A stretch of 64,000 bases of DNA, taken from Brasilonema angustatum HA4187-MV1 (GTDB taxonomy: Bacteria > Cyanobacteriota > Cyanobacteriia > Cyanobacteriales > Nostocaceae). A model generated the notes under the pieces. That model had not been told where the DNA came from. It made no database searches and was given only the letters and a program-made list of their open reading frames with translations. Both the position numbers and the translations under genes were made by a program. Positions 44,332-53,404 of the stretch are shown here, piece after piece. Numbering within the stretch: position 1 is the first letter of the stretch; each line of letters begins with the position of its first letter. The stretch spans positions 1 through 64,000 of the forward strand of contig JAHHGV010000015.1 in NCBI GenBank assembly GCA_019359695.1. Reading direction: 5' to 3'.

Positions 44332-45858
44332 TTGACTAAATCGCTGGGATTAGAGAAATCCAACAGCGCCACAGAGATTTTACAGGCTAACCAAGATTTA
44401 CTTGATGCTGAGTTATTGCAGATGCTGGAAGGCGTGGCAGAATTTGCATCACAGCAAGGAGATAAAAATACAGCGAATTGGTTGACAAATCTGGCAATTC
44501 AGTTGAGGAAAGCTTTGAATTTACCCCCATCAACTATTGCGAACACTTCAGAAGAGGACTTACACGCTCATCTAGAATTCTTGATGAATATACTTCGAGC
44601 AACAGCAGAAAGCAAAGGTGAGGCGCGGGTAGTTTACCCGTTGTTTTTAGAAAATAGACAATATCTCAACTATACTTTAGCGGAACTCTTGTGGCGTTGG
44701 GCGACAACGACCTTGCCAGAAATGGAGACAGATGTAGCACAATCCATCGCCGTAGATATTGGCAAATTTAGTAAGCTGATTCAGGAATTTCCCTTGGGTG
44801 ACAAAGCCAGCAACATGGAAATTGCGATAAGTGGTTATGAAGTCGTGTTAAGCGTGTTTACTCGTGATACCTTCCCCCAAAATTGGGCAATGGTGCAAAA
44901 TAGTCTAGCAAACGTCTACTGTGACAGAATATGGGGGGATAAAGCACAGAATCTTGAAGATGCAATCGCTGCTTACACCAGTGCGTTGAAAGTTTATACT
45001 CATAACGCCTTCCCTCAAGATTGGGCAACTACACAAAATAATCTGGGGACAGCCTATCGTAGCAGAACACGCGGGGATAAAGCACAGAATCTTGAACATG
45101 CAATCGCTGCTTTCACCGCCGCATTGGAAGTTTTAACCCACCACACCTTCCCCCAATTATGGGCGATGACGCAAAATAATCTGGGGAATGCCTACTTTGA
45201 CAGAATCAGTGGGGATAAAGCACAGAATCTTGAAGATGCGATCACTGCTTATACAGCCGCGTTAGAAGTTTATACCCGTGATGCTTTCCCTCAACAATGG
45301 GCAATGACACAAAATAATCTGGGGAATGCTTACTCTGAGAGAATACGCGGGGATAAAGCACAAAATCTTGAAGATGCAATCACAGCGTATACCTGCGCGT
45401 TGAAAGTTAGAACCTGCAACGCTTTACCTCAAGATTGGGCTACGACACAAAATAATCTGGGAAGTGCCTATCTTAAGAGAATCAATGGGGATAGACCACA
45501 GAATCTTGAGGATGCGATCGCATTCTACTCTGCGGCTTTGGAAGTCAGAACCCGTGACGCTTTCCCGCAAGATTGGGCGATGACACAAAATAACCTGGCA
45601 GGTGCTTATCTTAACAGAATCTATGGGGATAGAACACAGAATCTTGAGGACGCGATCGCATTCAACTCTGCTGCTTTGGAAGTTTATACCCGCAACAGCT
45701 TTCCTCAACAATGGACAATGACGCAAAATAATCTGGGGAGTGCTTACTGTAACAGAATCAAGGGTGACAAAGCACAGAATTCTTCTAGAGAATTGTTGAT
45801 TAATTGTATTAAGAAAAACTCCCCTTTATCTGACTACCCACCTGACAAGAAGCCGTGA
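44332..45858 (+). CDS. Tetratricopeptide protein with 46-residue repeats, possibly truncated
   Basis: Residues 1-150 of this 508-residue protein are helical (LLDAELLQMLEGVAEFASQQ, TANWLTNLAIQLRKAL). Then come seven TPR-type units with a 46-residue period (GDKAQNLEDAI, AYxxALEVxT, FPQxWAxTQNNLGxAY). This repeat is typical of cyanobacterial sensor proteins that normally end in a CHAT or other effector domain. Here the last unit breaks at AQNSSRELL and the protein stops 30 residues later without an effector. The start is TTG directly after an in-frame TAA, so the N-terminus is uncertain; Met31 is another choice. The stop overlaps the next gene (GTGA), implying translational coupling. Confidence 0.75.
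   Translation: MTKSLGLEKSNSATEILQANQDLLDAELLQMLEGVAEFASQQGDKNTANWLTNLAIQLRKALNLPPSTIANTSEEDLHAHLEFLMNILRATAESKGEARVVYPLFLENRQYLNYTLAELLWRWATTTLPEMETDVAQSIAVDIGKFSKLIQEFPLGDKASNMEIAISGYEVVLSVFTRDTFPQNWAMVQNSLANVYCDRIWGDKAQNLEDAIAAYTSALKVYTHNAFPQDWATTQNNLGTAYRSRTRGDKAQNLEHAIAAFTAALEVLTHHTFPQLWAMTQNNLGNAYFDRISGDKAQNLEDAITAYTAALEVYTRDAFPQQWAMTQNNLGNAYSERIRGDKAQNLEDAITAYTCALKVRTCNALPQDWATTQNNLGSAYLKRINGDRPQNLEDAIAFYSAALEVRTRDAFPQDWAMTQNNLAGAYLNRIYGDRTQNLEDAIAFNSAALEVYTRNSFPQQWTMTQNNLGSAYCNRIKGDKAQNSSRELLINCIKKNSPLSDYPPDKKP
44935..45786 (+). repeat. 138-bp tandem repeats inside the TPR gene
   Basis: GGGGATAAAGCACAGAATCT and variants recur at 44935, 45073, 45211, 45349, 45487, 45625 and 45763, exactly 138 bases apart (46 codons). 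The first four starts are almost identical in DNA. The high identity favours gain or loss of units by recombination. Confidence 0.85.
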
Positions 45859-47243
45859 ATAATTTCACTCTTAGTCTCTATGCGTTTCATCTACGCCACA
45901 CCCTCACTGATGCTCCCGATGAAGTTGCCAGTGATACCAAACTTTTGTGGGAAAATCTGGTAAAACTGGGTGAAGGTTCACTACCGTTTTCTGGCTTGAA
46001 AGATTTACGCTCAAAGCTCATTTGCTACCAAAACGGCAAATACGATTCTAAGCTTGAACAAGGGCGACAAACTGACTGGTTGACAGATTCTGGAAGTTTA
46101 GATTTAGGAAGTATTGATGCAACAAAAAAATTTAACATTAACGCCAATCTTCAGCCTTTCCTACTTAACGATACTTATGCAGCTGACCTCACTCTTGTCC
46201 CAGAACCGTCAAATATCTCGATTAGCGTAGACGAACTGCAATACTTCAAGCCAAGCTATCTACTACCATCTCATATTCAAGCATCTCTAGGACAAACTTT
46301 ATGGATTTATGGGGAAGTAGATGCAACTAAAGACGAGTGTCACAAACTTGCTTATGAATATGTAGACAAGTTGCTAGCAGGAACGAACTTCAACCCAGTT
46401 TCAGTGAATGAAGACAAACTATTTGGTAGTCTTTTATTTGAATATCAGGCAGCTGACCCCAATGAACCCTACAGTTATGCTAAACAATGTCAAATTTACG
46501 TCTTCCTAAATAATAGTAATGCTCAAACAGCAGAACTGGCGGGAAAAAGCTACGACTGGCTGCTAAATTTACTCTGTTGCTATCATAAAATTCTCTATAT
46601 TTCTCAGGAAGCTCGTAACTGTTCCTCAGAAGCACGAGCAATTTACAGCGATTTAGAGAAGAAAACAGAAGAATTTTCAAAACTGATGGCTGACTCTCAA
46701 ATACAGCTATCAAAACTCAAAAAATTGCTGGCACAAATCCCACAAAAAAACCTTGACTATGCCCGTTGTCTGCGAGACTTGCAAGCTCATCATACAGCCA
46801 TTACTACAAATATTAGTAATTACGGTATTTGCTTAAAAAAAATCACTGATATTGCAGGAGACAGCCCTAAATTATGGCAAGATTTTTTCAATCGCTTCTG
46901 TCAGCAATGGCAACAACAAATACAAACCGATATTAACTACCTTACCCCTGCTCAAGAGTTGTTCGGACGGATGATTGATACTATCCGAGGTATTGTAGAA
47001 ACAGAACAAGCCGAGAGCGATCGCTCTTTGGAAAACACGATCCAAATCGTCGGTGTCGGCTTAGGTGCAGGTGCGATCGTCTCTGGCGTTGTCACTCAAC
47101 ATATAGACAAAATTAACCAACCCCTAAGTACCATACTTCCTAAAAACCCGCTTTACGCATCCTTATTATTGAGTCTTTTGGCTACCTTGTTTTTTGGCTG
47201 TTTGGCTTGGCTTTGGACTCAAAGAAATAAGAGGACAAGTTAA
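45855..47243 (+). CDS. Unknown protein with coiled coil and two C-terminal membrane helices
   Basis: I do not recognise this 462-residue protein. Residues 1-230 look globular (LYAFHLRHTLTDAPDEV, LQYFKPSYLLPSHIQASLGQ, LWIYGEVDATKDECHKLAYE). Residues about 255-395 are largely coiled coil. Two hydrophobic helices end the protein: VGVGLGAGAIVSGVV and YASLLLSLLATLFFGCLAWL, followed by a short basic tail. The layout of a helical stalk followed by a helix pair after EQAESDRSLENTIQIV is reminiscent of CorA-like channel proteins, but this is a topology argument only. GTG 45855 overlaps the TPR stop codon by four bases. Its stop codon overlaps that of the opposing CHAT gene by three bases. Confidence 0.7.
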   Translation: MNNFTLSLYAFHLRHTLTDAPDEVASDTKLLWENLVKLGEGSLPFSGLKDLRSKLICYQNGKYDSKLEQGRQTDWLTDSGSLDLGSIDATKKFNINANLQPFLLNDTYAADLTLVPEPSNISISVDELQYFKPSYLLPSHIQASLGQTLWIYGEVDATKDECHKLAYEYVDKLLAGTNFNPVSVNEDKLFGSLLFEYQAADPNEPYSYAKQCQIYVFLNNSNAQTAELAGKSYDWLLNLLCCYHKILYISQEARNCSSEARAIYSDLEKKTEEFSKLMADSQIQLSKLKKLLAQIPQKNLDYARCLRDLQAHHTAITTNISNYGICLKKITDIAGDSPKLWQDFFNRFCQQWQQQIQTDINYLTPAQELFGRMIDTIRGIVETEQAESDRSLENTIQIVGVGLGAGAIVSGVVTQHIDKINQPLSTILPKNPLYASLLLSLLATLFFGCLAWLWTQRNKRTS

Positions 47244-49816
47244 AGCCAATTACCAATTAAAACATAAGCAGACCAAAAGCTGGGAGAACTGTAGTTAGGA
47301 TGTTTCAATAGTTGTAGCTGAGCAACACGCAGAGCTTGTGCTTTAGTCATATTGGCGTTCTTCAACTGTGTATAAAAAGCACCAACAAACTGTGCTGTTG
47401 ATTCATCATCAATTTGCCACAAGGATGCTAGTGTACTGCGTGCGCCTGCTTTGAAGGCTGCACCAGCTAAACCTAAAGCTGCACGGTTGTCTCCGGCTGC
47501 TGTTTGACAAGCACTTAAAACCAACAGTTGCACACCTTCTGGTTTCTTTTCATCCCGCGTACGCAGGATATTGTCGAAATCTATAACGTTAATTGGACCA
47601 TTAGCAGCTAAGATAAAAGTCTGATCAGCACGTGAACTAAACTGACCGTGTGTTGCCAGATGTAAAATGTTGAAGCGAGTAGCATTCACTTTGCTCATCC
47701 AAGCTTGTTTGGTGAATTGCTGATCCAAAAGGCTGGTTGTTGATATTCCAGCTTGGGCTATCAGGTTTAACTCTGTCTTAATTGCAGGTAAGGGTGAAAA
47801 TTGGCTATATCCCAGTGGCGGTTGAGTCAGCCCTGCGGTGAGAGCGTTCAGCCGCCCCCGCGCTAGGGGTTTGGGATTTTGAAGTTGCAAACCTATGCTT
47901 AGGGCGATCGCATATTTCTCCACTAAATATTGCTTGCCATCGTAAAGTGCAGATGGCGGTATATTGCGCAACGCTCCATCCGGTATAAACACGAGGGTAT
48001 TCACGCCACTCTTTTGCAGTTGAGACTCAATTGGTTTGATCAACCAATTATACACCTGTTGCGACTGGGTTTTGAATGCTTTAATCGCATATGGTTGGAC
48101 AAGATTCTGCCGCAGTTCGCCGACAATTTTTTCCACTTCGGCTTGGCTAATCTTGGTGCTATAGTGTTGCAAGGGTTGTTTAGGGATTTTGACAATAACT
48201 TGAAGTTCGTCTTCAAGAATAATCGGGTAAAGAATAGCAGCGGTGGGGTTATCTCGATCTACCACTTTGTCGAGTAGAACTTTTTGACCGAGTAAGCAAG
48301 CTTGCCGAAAGAAATTGTCTAATTCTGCTAATTGTAATGCTTCAATTTGCTGACGAGCTTTTTCTAAATTTTTGTTTGATGGTTGTCTTTGTTGCTCTTT
48401 TAGCAGTAATCCTACTGATTGCCGATAAACAGGTTCTACACTATCTCGAAAAGAGAATTGTACATCTTGTGTCACTGCTGCTAAGTCACTGCGCAAAGAT
48501 TGGAGAGTGTCCACAGCAGTATCGTAGGCTGCGATCGCTTTCTTTATATCTCCTTTTGCCTTGAGTAATCTTCCTAGTTGCCATTGCCAGCGATAAGCAA
48601 TTTCTGGTGCGTGACTTGCCTGTGCTAATAGTAACGCTTGTTGCGTTAAATTTTGCGCCTCGAACCACTGCCCAGTTTTTTCGTAGAAACCACCCAAACT
48701 TCCCAAAGCATATGCCTCTGATTGCTTGTCACCCAAATCGCGGGCTTGTTGAACAGCAGTAGTCAGCAGTTGAGTAGAGAAAGATGGCGTGAGTGTTTGT
48801 CCTCCTAACTTCCCGAGACTATGAGCAAAGTTAATCCGAGCGTAGATAGCAGAACGAGTCAGGGGGAGTGTGTCGAGTTGGGGTTGAATCAATGGTATCA
48901 GAGTTTGCGCTTGTGCTAATTGTTGATTCTCAATCAGAAGAGTCAACTGATTGAGTTGCGCTTGGACTTTTGTCAGAGGTGAGGGAGATACTTTAACTGT
49001 TTTTTGATAAAATTCTATTGCTTGTTGTGTTTGCTGCTGTGTAGTGGCGTTATTTCCTAAACTAAAAAGACTTGCGCCGATCTGGGCTGGAGATTTCAGG
49101 CGTTGGGCAATTTCCAGACTTTGTTGTAAAGCATCTTGAGAATCTTTCAGTTTACCTACTACCTGAAGGACATCACCAAGCGATCGCAACCCAACTGTCT
49201 TTTCTATAGAGTCTGGCTGTGATTGTAAAATTTTAGAAACATCTTCCAGGGTTTTTTCTGCACGACGGTAAAAACCTTGAGTTCGCAATGCTTCTGCTTG
49301 ATTGATGCGCGATCGCACGACGCCATTTTTATCATCAATATTGCTATAAACCTTTTGCGCGTCCTGCCAAGTTACCAAAGCCTCTTGTGGTTGTCCTGTT
49401 ACGAGTTGCAAACGACCTAGTATATCAAGACTTTGGGCAAGAACTTTAAGTTTCGGGTGTGCTTGTCCTTTTATCTGCTGCTGCGGATATCCTAAAATAT
49501 TTAAGCTTTGTGCGATCGCCTGCTTTGCATCATTCCACGCACCAAGTTGTTGGTAAGCCAAACAAAGGTTACTCAAAGTTGCAGCAAGTCTGAGATTATC
49601 TCCTTGCGATCGGTATTGCAAAGCTTGTTGCTGCAATACCTGCACAGTTTCAGCATACCGTCCATTATCATACAGCACTTTTCCCTCTTGCTGTAAAGAA
49701 GTAGGAGGAGCAGGTGAGGCAGGAAGTTTTGCCAACACAGGTGAACCAAGGACACACAACAAAGCGGTTATAAAAGCCAAAACCAAGTAATACCGGATGA
49801 AATTGTGTCTGTTCAT
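47240..49816 (-). CDS. Exported TPR-CHAT protein
   Basis: This 858-residue protein has a signal peptide (YYLVLAFITALLCVLGSPVL), about ten TPR units (residues about 35-450, such as LYDNGRYAETVQVLQQQALQ and GSLGGFYEKTGQWFEAQNLT) and a C-terminal CHAT domain (about 540-858). The catalytic pair is visible: His in LHLATHGQFSSRADQ and Cys in LVLSACQTAAGDNRAALGLA, then SLWQIDDEST and the end motif PSFWSAYVLIG. TPR units probably bind a partner that switches the protease on. It follows the TpsB gene on the same strand, separated by heptamer repeats. Export puts its activity in the periplasm, unlike the classic cytoplasmic CHAT effectors. Confidence 0.92.
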   Translation of the reverse strand: MNRHNFIRYYLVLAFITALLCVLGSPVLAKLPASPAPPTSLQQEGKVLYDNGRYAETVQVLQQQALQYRSQGDNLRLAATLSNLCLAYQQLGAWNDAKQAIAQSLNILGYPQQQIKGQAHPKLKVLAQSLDILGRLQLVTGQPQEALVTWQDAQKVYSNIDDKNGVVRSRINQAEALRTQGFYRRAEKTLEDVSKILQSQPDSIEKTVGLRSLGDVLQVVGKLKDSQDALQQSLEIAQRLKSPAQIGASLFSLGNNATTQQQTQQAIEFYQKTVKVSPSPLTKVQAQLNQLTLLIENQQLAQAQTLIPLIQPQLDTLPLTRSAIYARINFAHSLGKLGGQTLTPSFSTQLLTTAVQQARDLGDKQSEAYALGSLGGFYEKTGQWFEAQNLTQQALLLAQASHAPEIAYRWQWQLGRLLKAKGDIKKAIAAYDTAVDTLQSLRSDLAAVTQDVQFSFRDSVEPVYRQSVGLLLKEQQRQPSNKNLEKARQQIEALQLAELDNFFRQACLLGQKVLLDKVVDRDNPTAAILYPIILEDELQVIVKIPKQPLQHYSTKISQAEVEKIVGELRQNLVQPYAIKAFKTQSQQVYNWLIKPIESQLQKSGVNTLVFIPDGALRNIPPSALYDGKQYLVEKYAIALSIGLQLQNPKPLARGRLNALTAGLTQPPLGYSQFSPLPAIKTELNLIAQAGISTTSLLDQQFTKQAWMSKVNATRFNILHLATHGQFSSRADQTFILAANGPINVIDFDNILRTRDEKKPEGVQLLVLSACQTAAGDNRAALGLAGAAFKAGARSTLASLWQIDDESTAQFVGAFYTQLKNANMTKAQALRVAQLQLLKHPNYSSPSFWSAYVLIGNWL

Positions 49817-49868
49817 ATACTTCTTTCTGCTTAGGAGCAGTACAAGAAAACTAATGAGTAAATTAAAT

Positions 49869-49954
49869 CAGTGAACAGTGAACAGTGAACAGTGAACAAG
49901 GAATGGAAGAGTACGTTTCCTACCTGATAACTGATAACTGATAACTGATAACTG
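49869..49954. repeat. STRR heptamer tracts
   Basis: Four CAGTGAA-type units and later five CTGATAA-type units fill the gap between TpsB and TPR-CHAT genes, the last abutting the TpsB stop codon. Such heptamers are typical of heterocyst-forming cyanobacteria. Confidence 0.8.
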
Positions 49955-51802
49955 TTAAAAAGGATTAACAATGATAGAAAAATACAAACCGTTTTCCTGC
50001 CATGTATTTTTCTCCCCTGGTATAGAAATTATCGGAATACCCCAGTCCAAGCGGGCAGTCAGCCAGTTTTCAAGTTGTAGACGCAACCCTAACCCCCCAG
50101 AAACAAGTGTATTATCTTCTAGCTGCAAATTAGTACCCTGTCTACCAGAACGGTTCCAGCCTGTGCCAACATCAAAGAAGGGGGTGACTTGCAAAAGGTT
50201 ATTGCGTCCAGAGAAGCGAACAATGGGAATTCGCACTTCAGCAGAAGCAAATATACCATTGTCTGTTAATAAAGCATCTTGGCGGTAGCCTCGGACACTT
50301 TCTATACCACCTAAGCTAAATTGTTCAAATGGAACAAGCGGTCGGTCTGCAAATTGTACGTCTCCTCTCAGTAATAGCACGGTATCGCGAGCCAATAAGC
50401 GCACCCACTGTGCTTGTCCTCTCCAAGCGAAGAAACTATTGGCATCAAAAGCGTCAAGTCCCAAACTGAACTGAGAACGAAAGGCAAGAACTTCCTGACT
50501 GCTGCGCTGGGTCCATTCTTGAAAAAAACGCACAGCTGTGACTCGCGTCTTTCCTTCCTCATCTGCGCCAAAAGCTGGAAAGGGAATCTTCTCACCCTCT
50601 GGGTTTAGACTTGCTTCGCTTTCCCGCCGACTTGCACTCACACCTAATGCTAATTCCTGAGTTGGAGATTGGATGATGGGCTGGCGTAGTGTGAGTTCGT
50701 AGTAGGTAGAGTCGGATTGAATATCAAGCACACTAAAAGGTCTTTCGATGATATCGCTATCAGAAAAACCAAAGCTAAAGCTAACAGTACCATTGTGGGC
50801 ATTAAAAGGAACAGAGTAGCTAAAATCAAAAGCATTGCTACCATCAGTATTAGTATAACTAGCAACAACGCCATCGCCCCATCCAAAAAGATTGGCTTCA
50901 CTGACTTGGATTTGCCGACGGAAACTACCTACAGCCGGAGAACGCCCATTATCTAGGGCAATTTGTACGTTAAAAGTATCTGCCTCTTTAACCTTCACTT
51001 CTAACAAATTTACCCCCGGACGCGAACCTGCAGATAGTTCAGCAGACAGGTTGCTAATCAGGGGATTGAGTTGCAAAAGTTGCAATGCTTCCAGTAGACG
51101 TTCTCGGTTCAAAGGTTTGCCTGTCGCTAGGGCAATGCGACTTCGCACGTAGCCAGGATTGAGTCTCCGTGTTCCTGATACTTTTATGTTCTCCAGATAA
51201 CCCTCAACCACTCGGATTTCTACGATTCCTTCTTGAAGCTTCTGTGGTGGAATAAAGGCTCCAGATGTGATGTATCCTTTCTCAAGATACAGTTGTGTGA
51301 TTTTCGTTCGTATCTCGAATAATTCTGCAAGTGTAATTGGGCGGTTGATGTATGGTGTCGTAATTTTGGCAAAATCTTTAGGGCTAAAGACTGTACTACC
51401 TGTGACTTCAAATTTTTTAACAGTGATGGTTTGAGAAACATCATTAGGTATTGGCTGTTCGGGAGTGGCGGGTGTTGTGGTGGGTGGAGGAAGTAATTGA
51501 TCTGGTGGTGGTAAGGGGGAGGGAGGCGCTTGTTCTGGAATTGGCTGGGTAGAAGGCGGCTGATTATCCCGTTGTAGAGGCGCTTGGGGTGGAGTTTGTA
51601 TTGGCGTTGTATTGATAACTTGTGCTTGTAGTGATTGTGAGATGGGCTTTGCCTTGCTAGGTGCGATACTCCCAAAGGCAGCCGCCCAAGGGGCGATAAG
51701 CCAAAGGCTTGACGCTACGCGTATCGCAACGATGATTGGAACCAAGTTCAAACTATAGCAGTATTTATAGAACCCTAAATTTTTGCAACTTTTAGCGAGC
51801 AT
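49955..51802 (-). CDS. Two-partner secretion outer-membrane transporter (TpsB/ShlB/FhaC family)
   Basis: This 615-residue protein has a signal region, a Pro/Gln-rich linker (about 70-120), a POTRA domain (TVKKFEVTGSTVFSPKDFAK, then LYLEKGYITSGAFIPPQ near residue 195) and a beta barrel (from about 285) with the family motif SVRGYRQDALLTDNGIFASAE. It ends in Phe as outer-membrane proteins do. The cognate exported TpsA protein is not in the window. A GC-rich repeat at about 51661-51725 lies in frame and supplies much of the hydrophobic signal segment (VASSLWLIAPWAAAFG). It is first in the minus-strand order before TPR-CHAT. Confidence 0.92.
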   Translation of the reverse strand: MLAKSCKNLGFYKYCYSLNLVPIIVAIRVASSLWLIAPWAAAFGSIAPSKAKPISQSLQAQVINTTPIQTPPQAPLQRDNQPPSTQPIPEQAPPSPLPPPDQLLPPPTTTPATPEQPIPNDVSQTITVKKFEVTGSTVFSPKDFAKITTPYINRPITLAELFEIRTKITQLYLEKGYITSGAFIPPQKLQEGIVEIRVVEGYLENIKVSGTRRLNPGYVRSRIALATGKPLNRERLLEALQLLQLNPLISNLSAELSAGSRPGVNLLEVKVKEADTFNVQIALDNGRSPAVGSFRRQIQVSEANLFGWGDGVVASYTNTDGSNAFDFSYSVPFNAHNGTVSFSFGFSDSDIIERPFSVLDIQSDSTYYELTLRQPIIQSPTQELALGVSASRRESEASLNPEGEKIPFPAFGADEEGKTRVTAVRFFQEWTQRSSQEVLAFRSQFSLGLDAFDANSFFAWRGQAQWVRLLARDTVLLLRGDVQFADRPLVPFEQFSLGGIESVRGYRQDALLTDNGIFASAEVRIPIVRFSGRNNLLQVTPFFDVGTGWNRSGRQGTNLQLEDNTLVSGGLGLRLQLENWLTARLDWGIPIISIPGEKNTWQENGLYFSIIVNPF

Positions 51803-52096
51803 GACAACAGGGAAGTGATATGGGGTAACAAACAGAATTTAGTGCTAGTTTTTAGGCATCAACAATCAATGTTTGTGATTCGATAATTTTAGAGGAATCG
51901 GAGTTCTAGGGCACAAAGTTGGATTATTATTTTCTGTGATGAATAGCTAGAATTGGCGCTATTTTTCGTCTCTTTCCGACAAAAATGAAACAAGATGACT
52001 TTTGCAATCTTGTGGGAGTACGTCACAGCATGCTTGAAAGGGAGGTTAGCAGTATCTGAAACTCCCAATTCTTGGATAGAATACAAAAAAGATTGA
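51803..52096. other. Spacer upstream of the TpsB gene
   Basis: An AT-rich stretch between the tRNA and the TpsB gene that should hold its promoter. The open frame 51889-52137 on the minus strand overlaps the tRNA and is rejected as a gene. Confidence 0.5.
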
Positions 52097-52169
52097 TGGA
52101 GGTAAGGAGACTCGAACTCCTGACATCCTGCTTGCAAAGCAGGCGCTCTACCAACTGAGCTATACCCCC
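52097..52169 (-). tRNA. tRNA-Ala (anticodon UGC)
   Basis: This 73-base tRNA reads GGGGGTATAGCTCAGTTGG at its 5-prime end. The anticodon arm is CCTGC-TTTGCAA-GCAGG with anticodon TGC, the T arm contains GTTCGAGTC, and the acceptor pairs GGGGGTA with TACCTCC. The CCA end is not encoded. It lies between the TpsB and trhO genes. Confidence 0.95.
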
Positions 52170-52253
52170 TTAATAGGTCAATGAATGGTCATTTATCTGA
52201 CGTTGTTATTTTAACCTAATATTATTGTTTTGCGAAAGGGGATTAACAAAAAA

Positions 52254-53150
52254 ATGACCATAGTTGTTGCAGCACTATATAAATTTGTTAAGTTGCAAGA
52301 CTTTGCACAGAAACAATACCCTCTGCTTTCTTTATGCCAAGCCCATAACGTTAAGGGAACAATTCTATTAGCACCAGAAGGCATTAACGCTACAGTGGCA
52401 GGTTCTCGTCAAGCAATTGACTGCCTTCTCTCCTTTTTGCGATCAGACTCTCGCTTAGCAGACTTGGAACACAAAGAGTCTTATGCTGATGATCCACCAT
52501 TTGACCGGATGAAAGTGCGTTTGAAAAAAGAAATTGTTACTATCGGATTACCAGGGGTTGATCCCAATCAACAAGTGGGTACTTATGTCAACCCCAAAGA
52601 TTGGAATACTCTGATTTCGGATCCACAAGTCACCGTGATTGACACCCGCAACGATTATGAGGTGAGTATCGGAACCTTCAAAAAAGCGCAAAATCCTCAA
52701 ACTGAATCATTCGCTGAATTTCCAGAGTATGTTCACAACCACCTCGATCCCAACAAGCATAAAAAGGTTGCCCTGTTTTGTACTGGGGGAATTCGCTGCG
52801 AAAAAGCTTCTTCCTTTATGCTGTCCCAAGGGTTTCAAGAAGTTTATCACCTCAAAGGTGGGATTCTCAAATATTTAGAAGAAGTCCCAGAGTCTGAGAG
52901 TTTCTGGGATGGTGAGTGTTTTGTCTTTGATCAACGCATCGCTGTGCGTCATGGGTTAGAACCAGGTAGTTATGATATGTGCCCAAGTTGCGGACATCCC
53001 ATTTCTGAGGCTGATAAATCATCTTCCAAGTACCAAGAAGGCGTTTCTTGTCCATCTTGTTTTGATACTCTTTCGGAAGATAAAAAGGCGCGTCAACAGG
53101 AGAAAAAACGACAGTTGGATTTGGCTAGAAAGAAGATCGGGGATTTGTAG
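52254..53150 (+). CDS. trhO: tRNA uridine(34) hydroxylase TrhO (rhodanese-like)
   Basis: This 298-residue enzyme hydroxylates uridine 34 of tRNAs as a first step to 5-oxyacetyl or methoxy uridine. It has the N-terminal UPF0176 domain ([20 protein letters not shown]), a rhodanese domain ([17 protein letters not shown]) with the catalytic Cys in [13 protein letters not shown], and a C-terminal zinc-like site (CPSCGHPIS and CPSCFDTL). ATG 52254 is chosen with GGGG upstream; a TTG at 52230 would add eight residues. It starts 85 bases from the divergent tRNA-Ala(UGC), whose U34 is a likely substrate. Confidence 0.92.
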   Translation: MTIVVAALYKFVKLQDFAQKQYPLLSLCQAHNVKGTILLAPEGINATVAGSRQAIDCLLSFLRSDSRLADLEHKESYADDPPFDRMKVRLKKEIVTIGLPGVDPNQQVGTYVNPKDWNTLISDPQVTVIDTRNDYEVSIGTFKKAQNPQTESFAEFPEYVHNHLDPNKHKKVALFCTGGIRCEKASSFMLSQGFQEVYHLKGGILKYLEEVPESESFWDGECFVFDQRIAVRHGLEPGSYDMCPSCGHPISEADKSSSKYQEGVSCPSCFDTLSEDKKARQQEKKRQLDLARKKIGDL

Positions 53151-53182
53151 ATTAATTCAAAACCTCAAATGTCTGGAATTTT

Positions 53183-53383
53183 GAATTTTGTTAGCGCAGC
53201 AGGACGCAGTCCATTTTTAATTGTTAATTACACCAATTTGAAAAAAGAATGCGACAGATACACAGTCTCAAACCTCGTTATATCTGGCTTTCTTAATTTT
53301 GCGAAAAGTTTGCGCGTCCGGGTTTCCCGGCGCAAAACTTTTCAAGACGAATTTTGTTAGCGCAACGGGACGCAGTCCATTTT
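53183..53383. repeat. Pair of direct repeats downstream of trhO
   Basis: GAATTTTGTTAGCGCAGCAG at 53183 and a close copy at 53349 each end in GGACGCAGTCCATTTT (53183-53218 and 53349-53383). A GC-rich palindrome lies between them at about 53302-53342. This may be a small composite element. Confidence 0.6.
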
Positions 53384-53404
53384 GAATTTTGAATTGGTAT
53401 TACC

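Noticed and set aside
44935-45786. Regular repeat spacing that might suggest a CRISPR array
   Set aside because: The period is 138 bases, the units code for protein throughout and vary by codon; there are no short repeats with unique spacers and no cas genes.
49869-49954. Tandem heptamers as a possible CRISPR or attachment site
   Set aside because: The units are contiguous 7-mers of the STRR kind without spacers, and similar tracts occur at many other places.
51889-52137. Minus-strand open frame of 82 codons
   Set aside because: It overlaps the 3-prime half of tRNA-Ala and is a by-product of that sequence.
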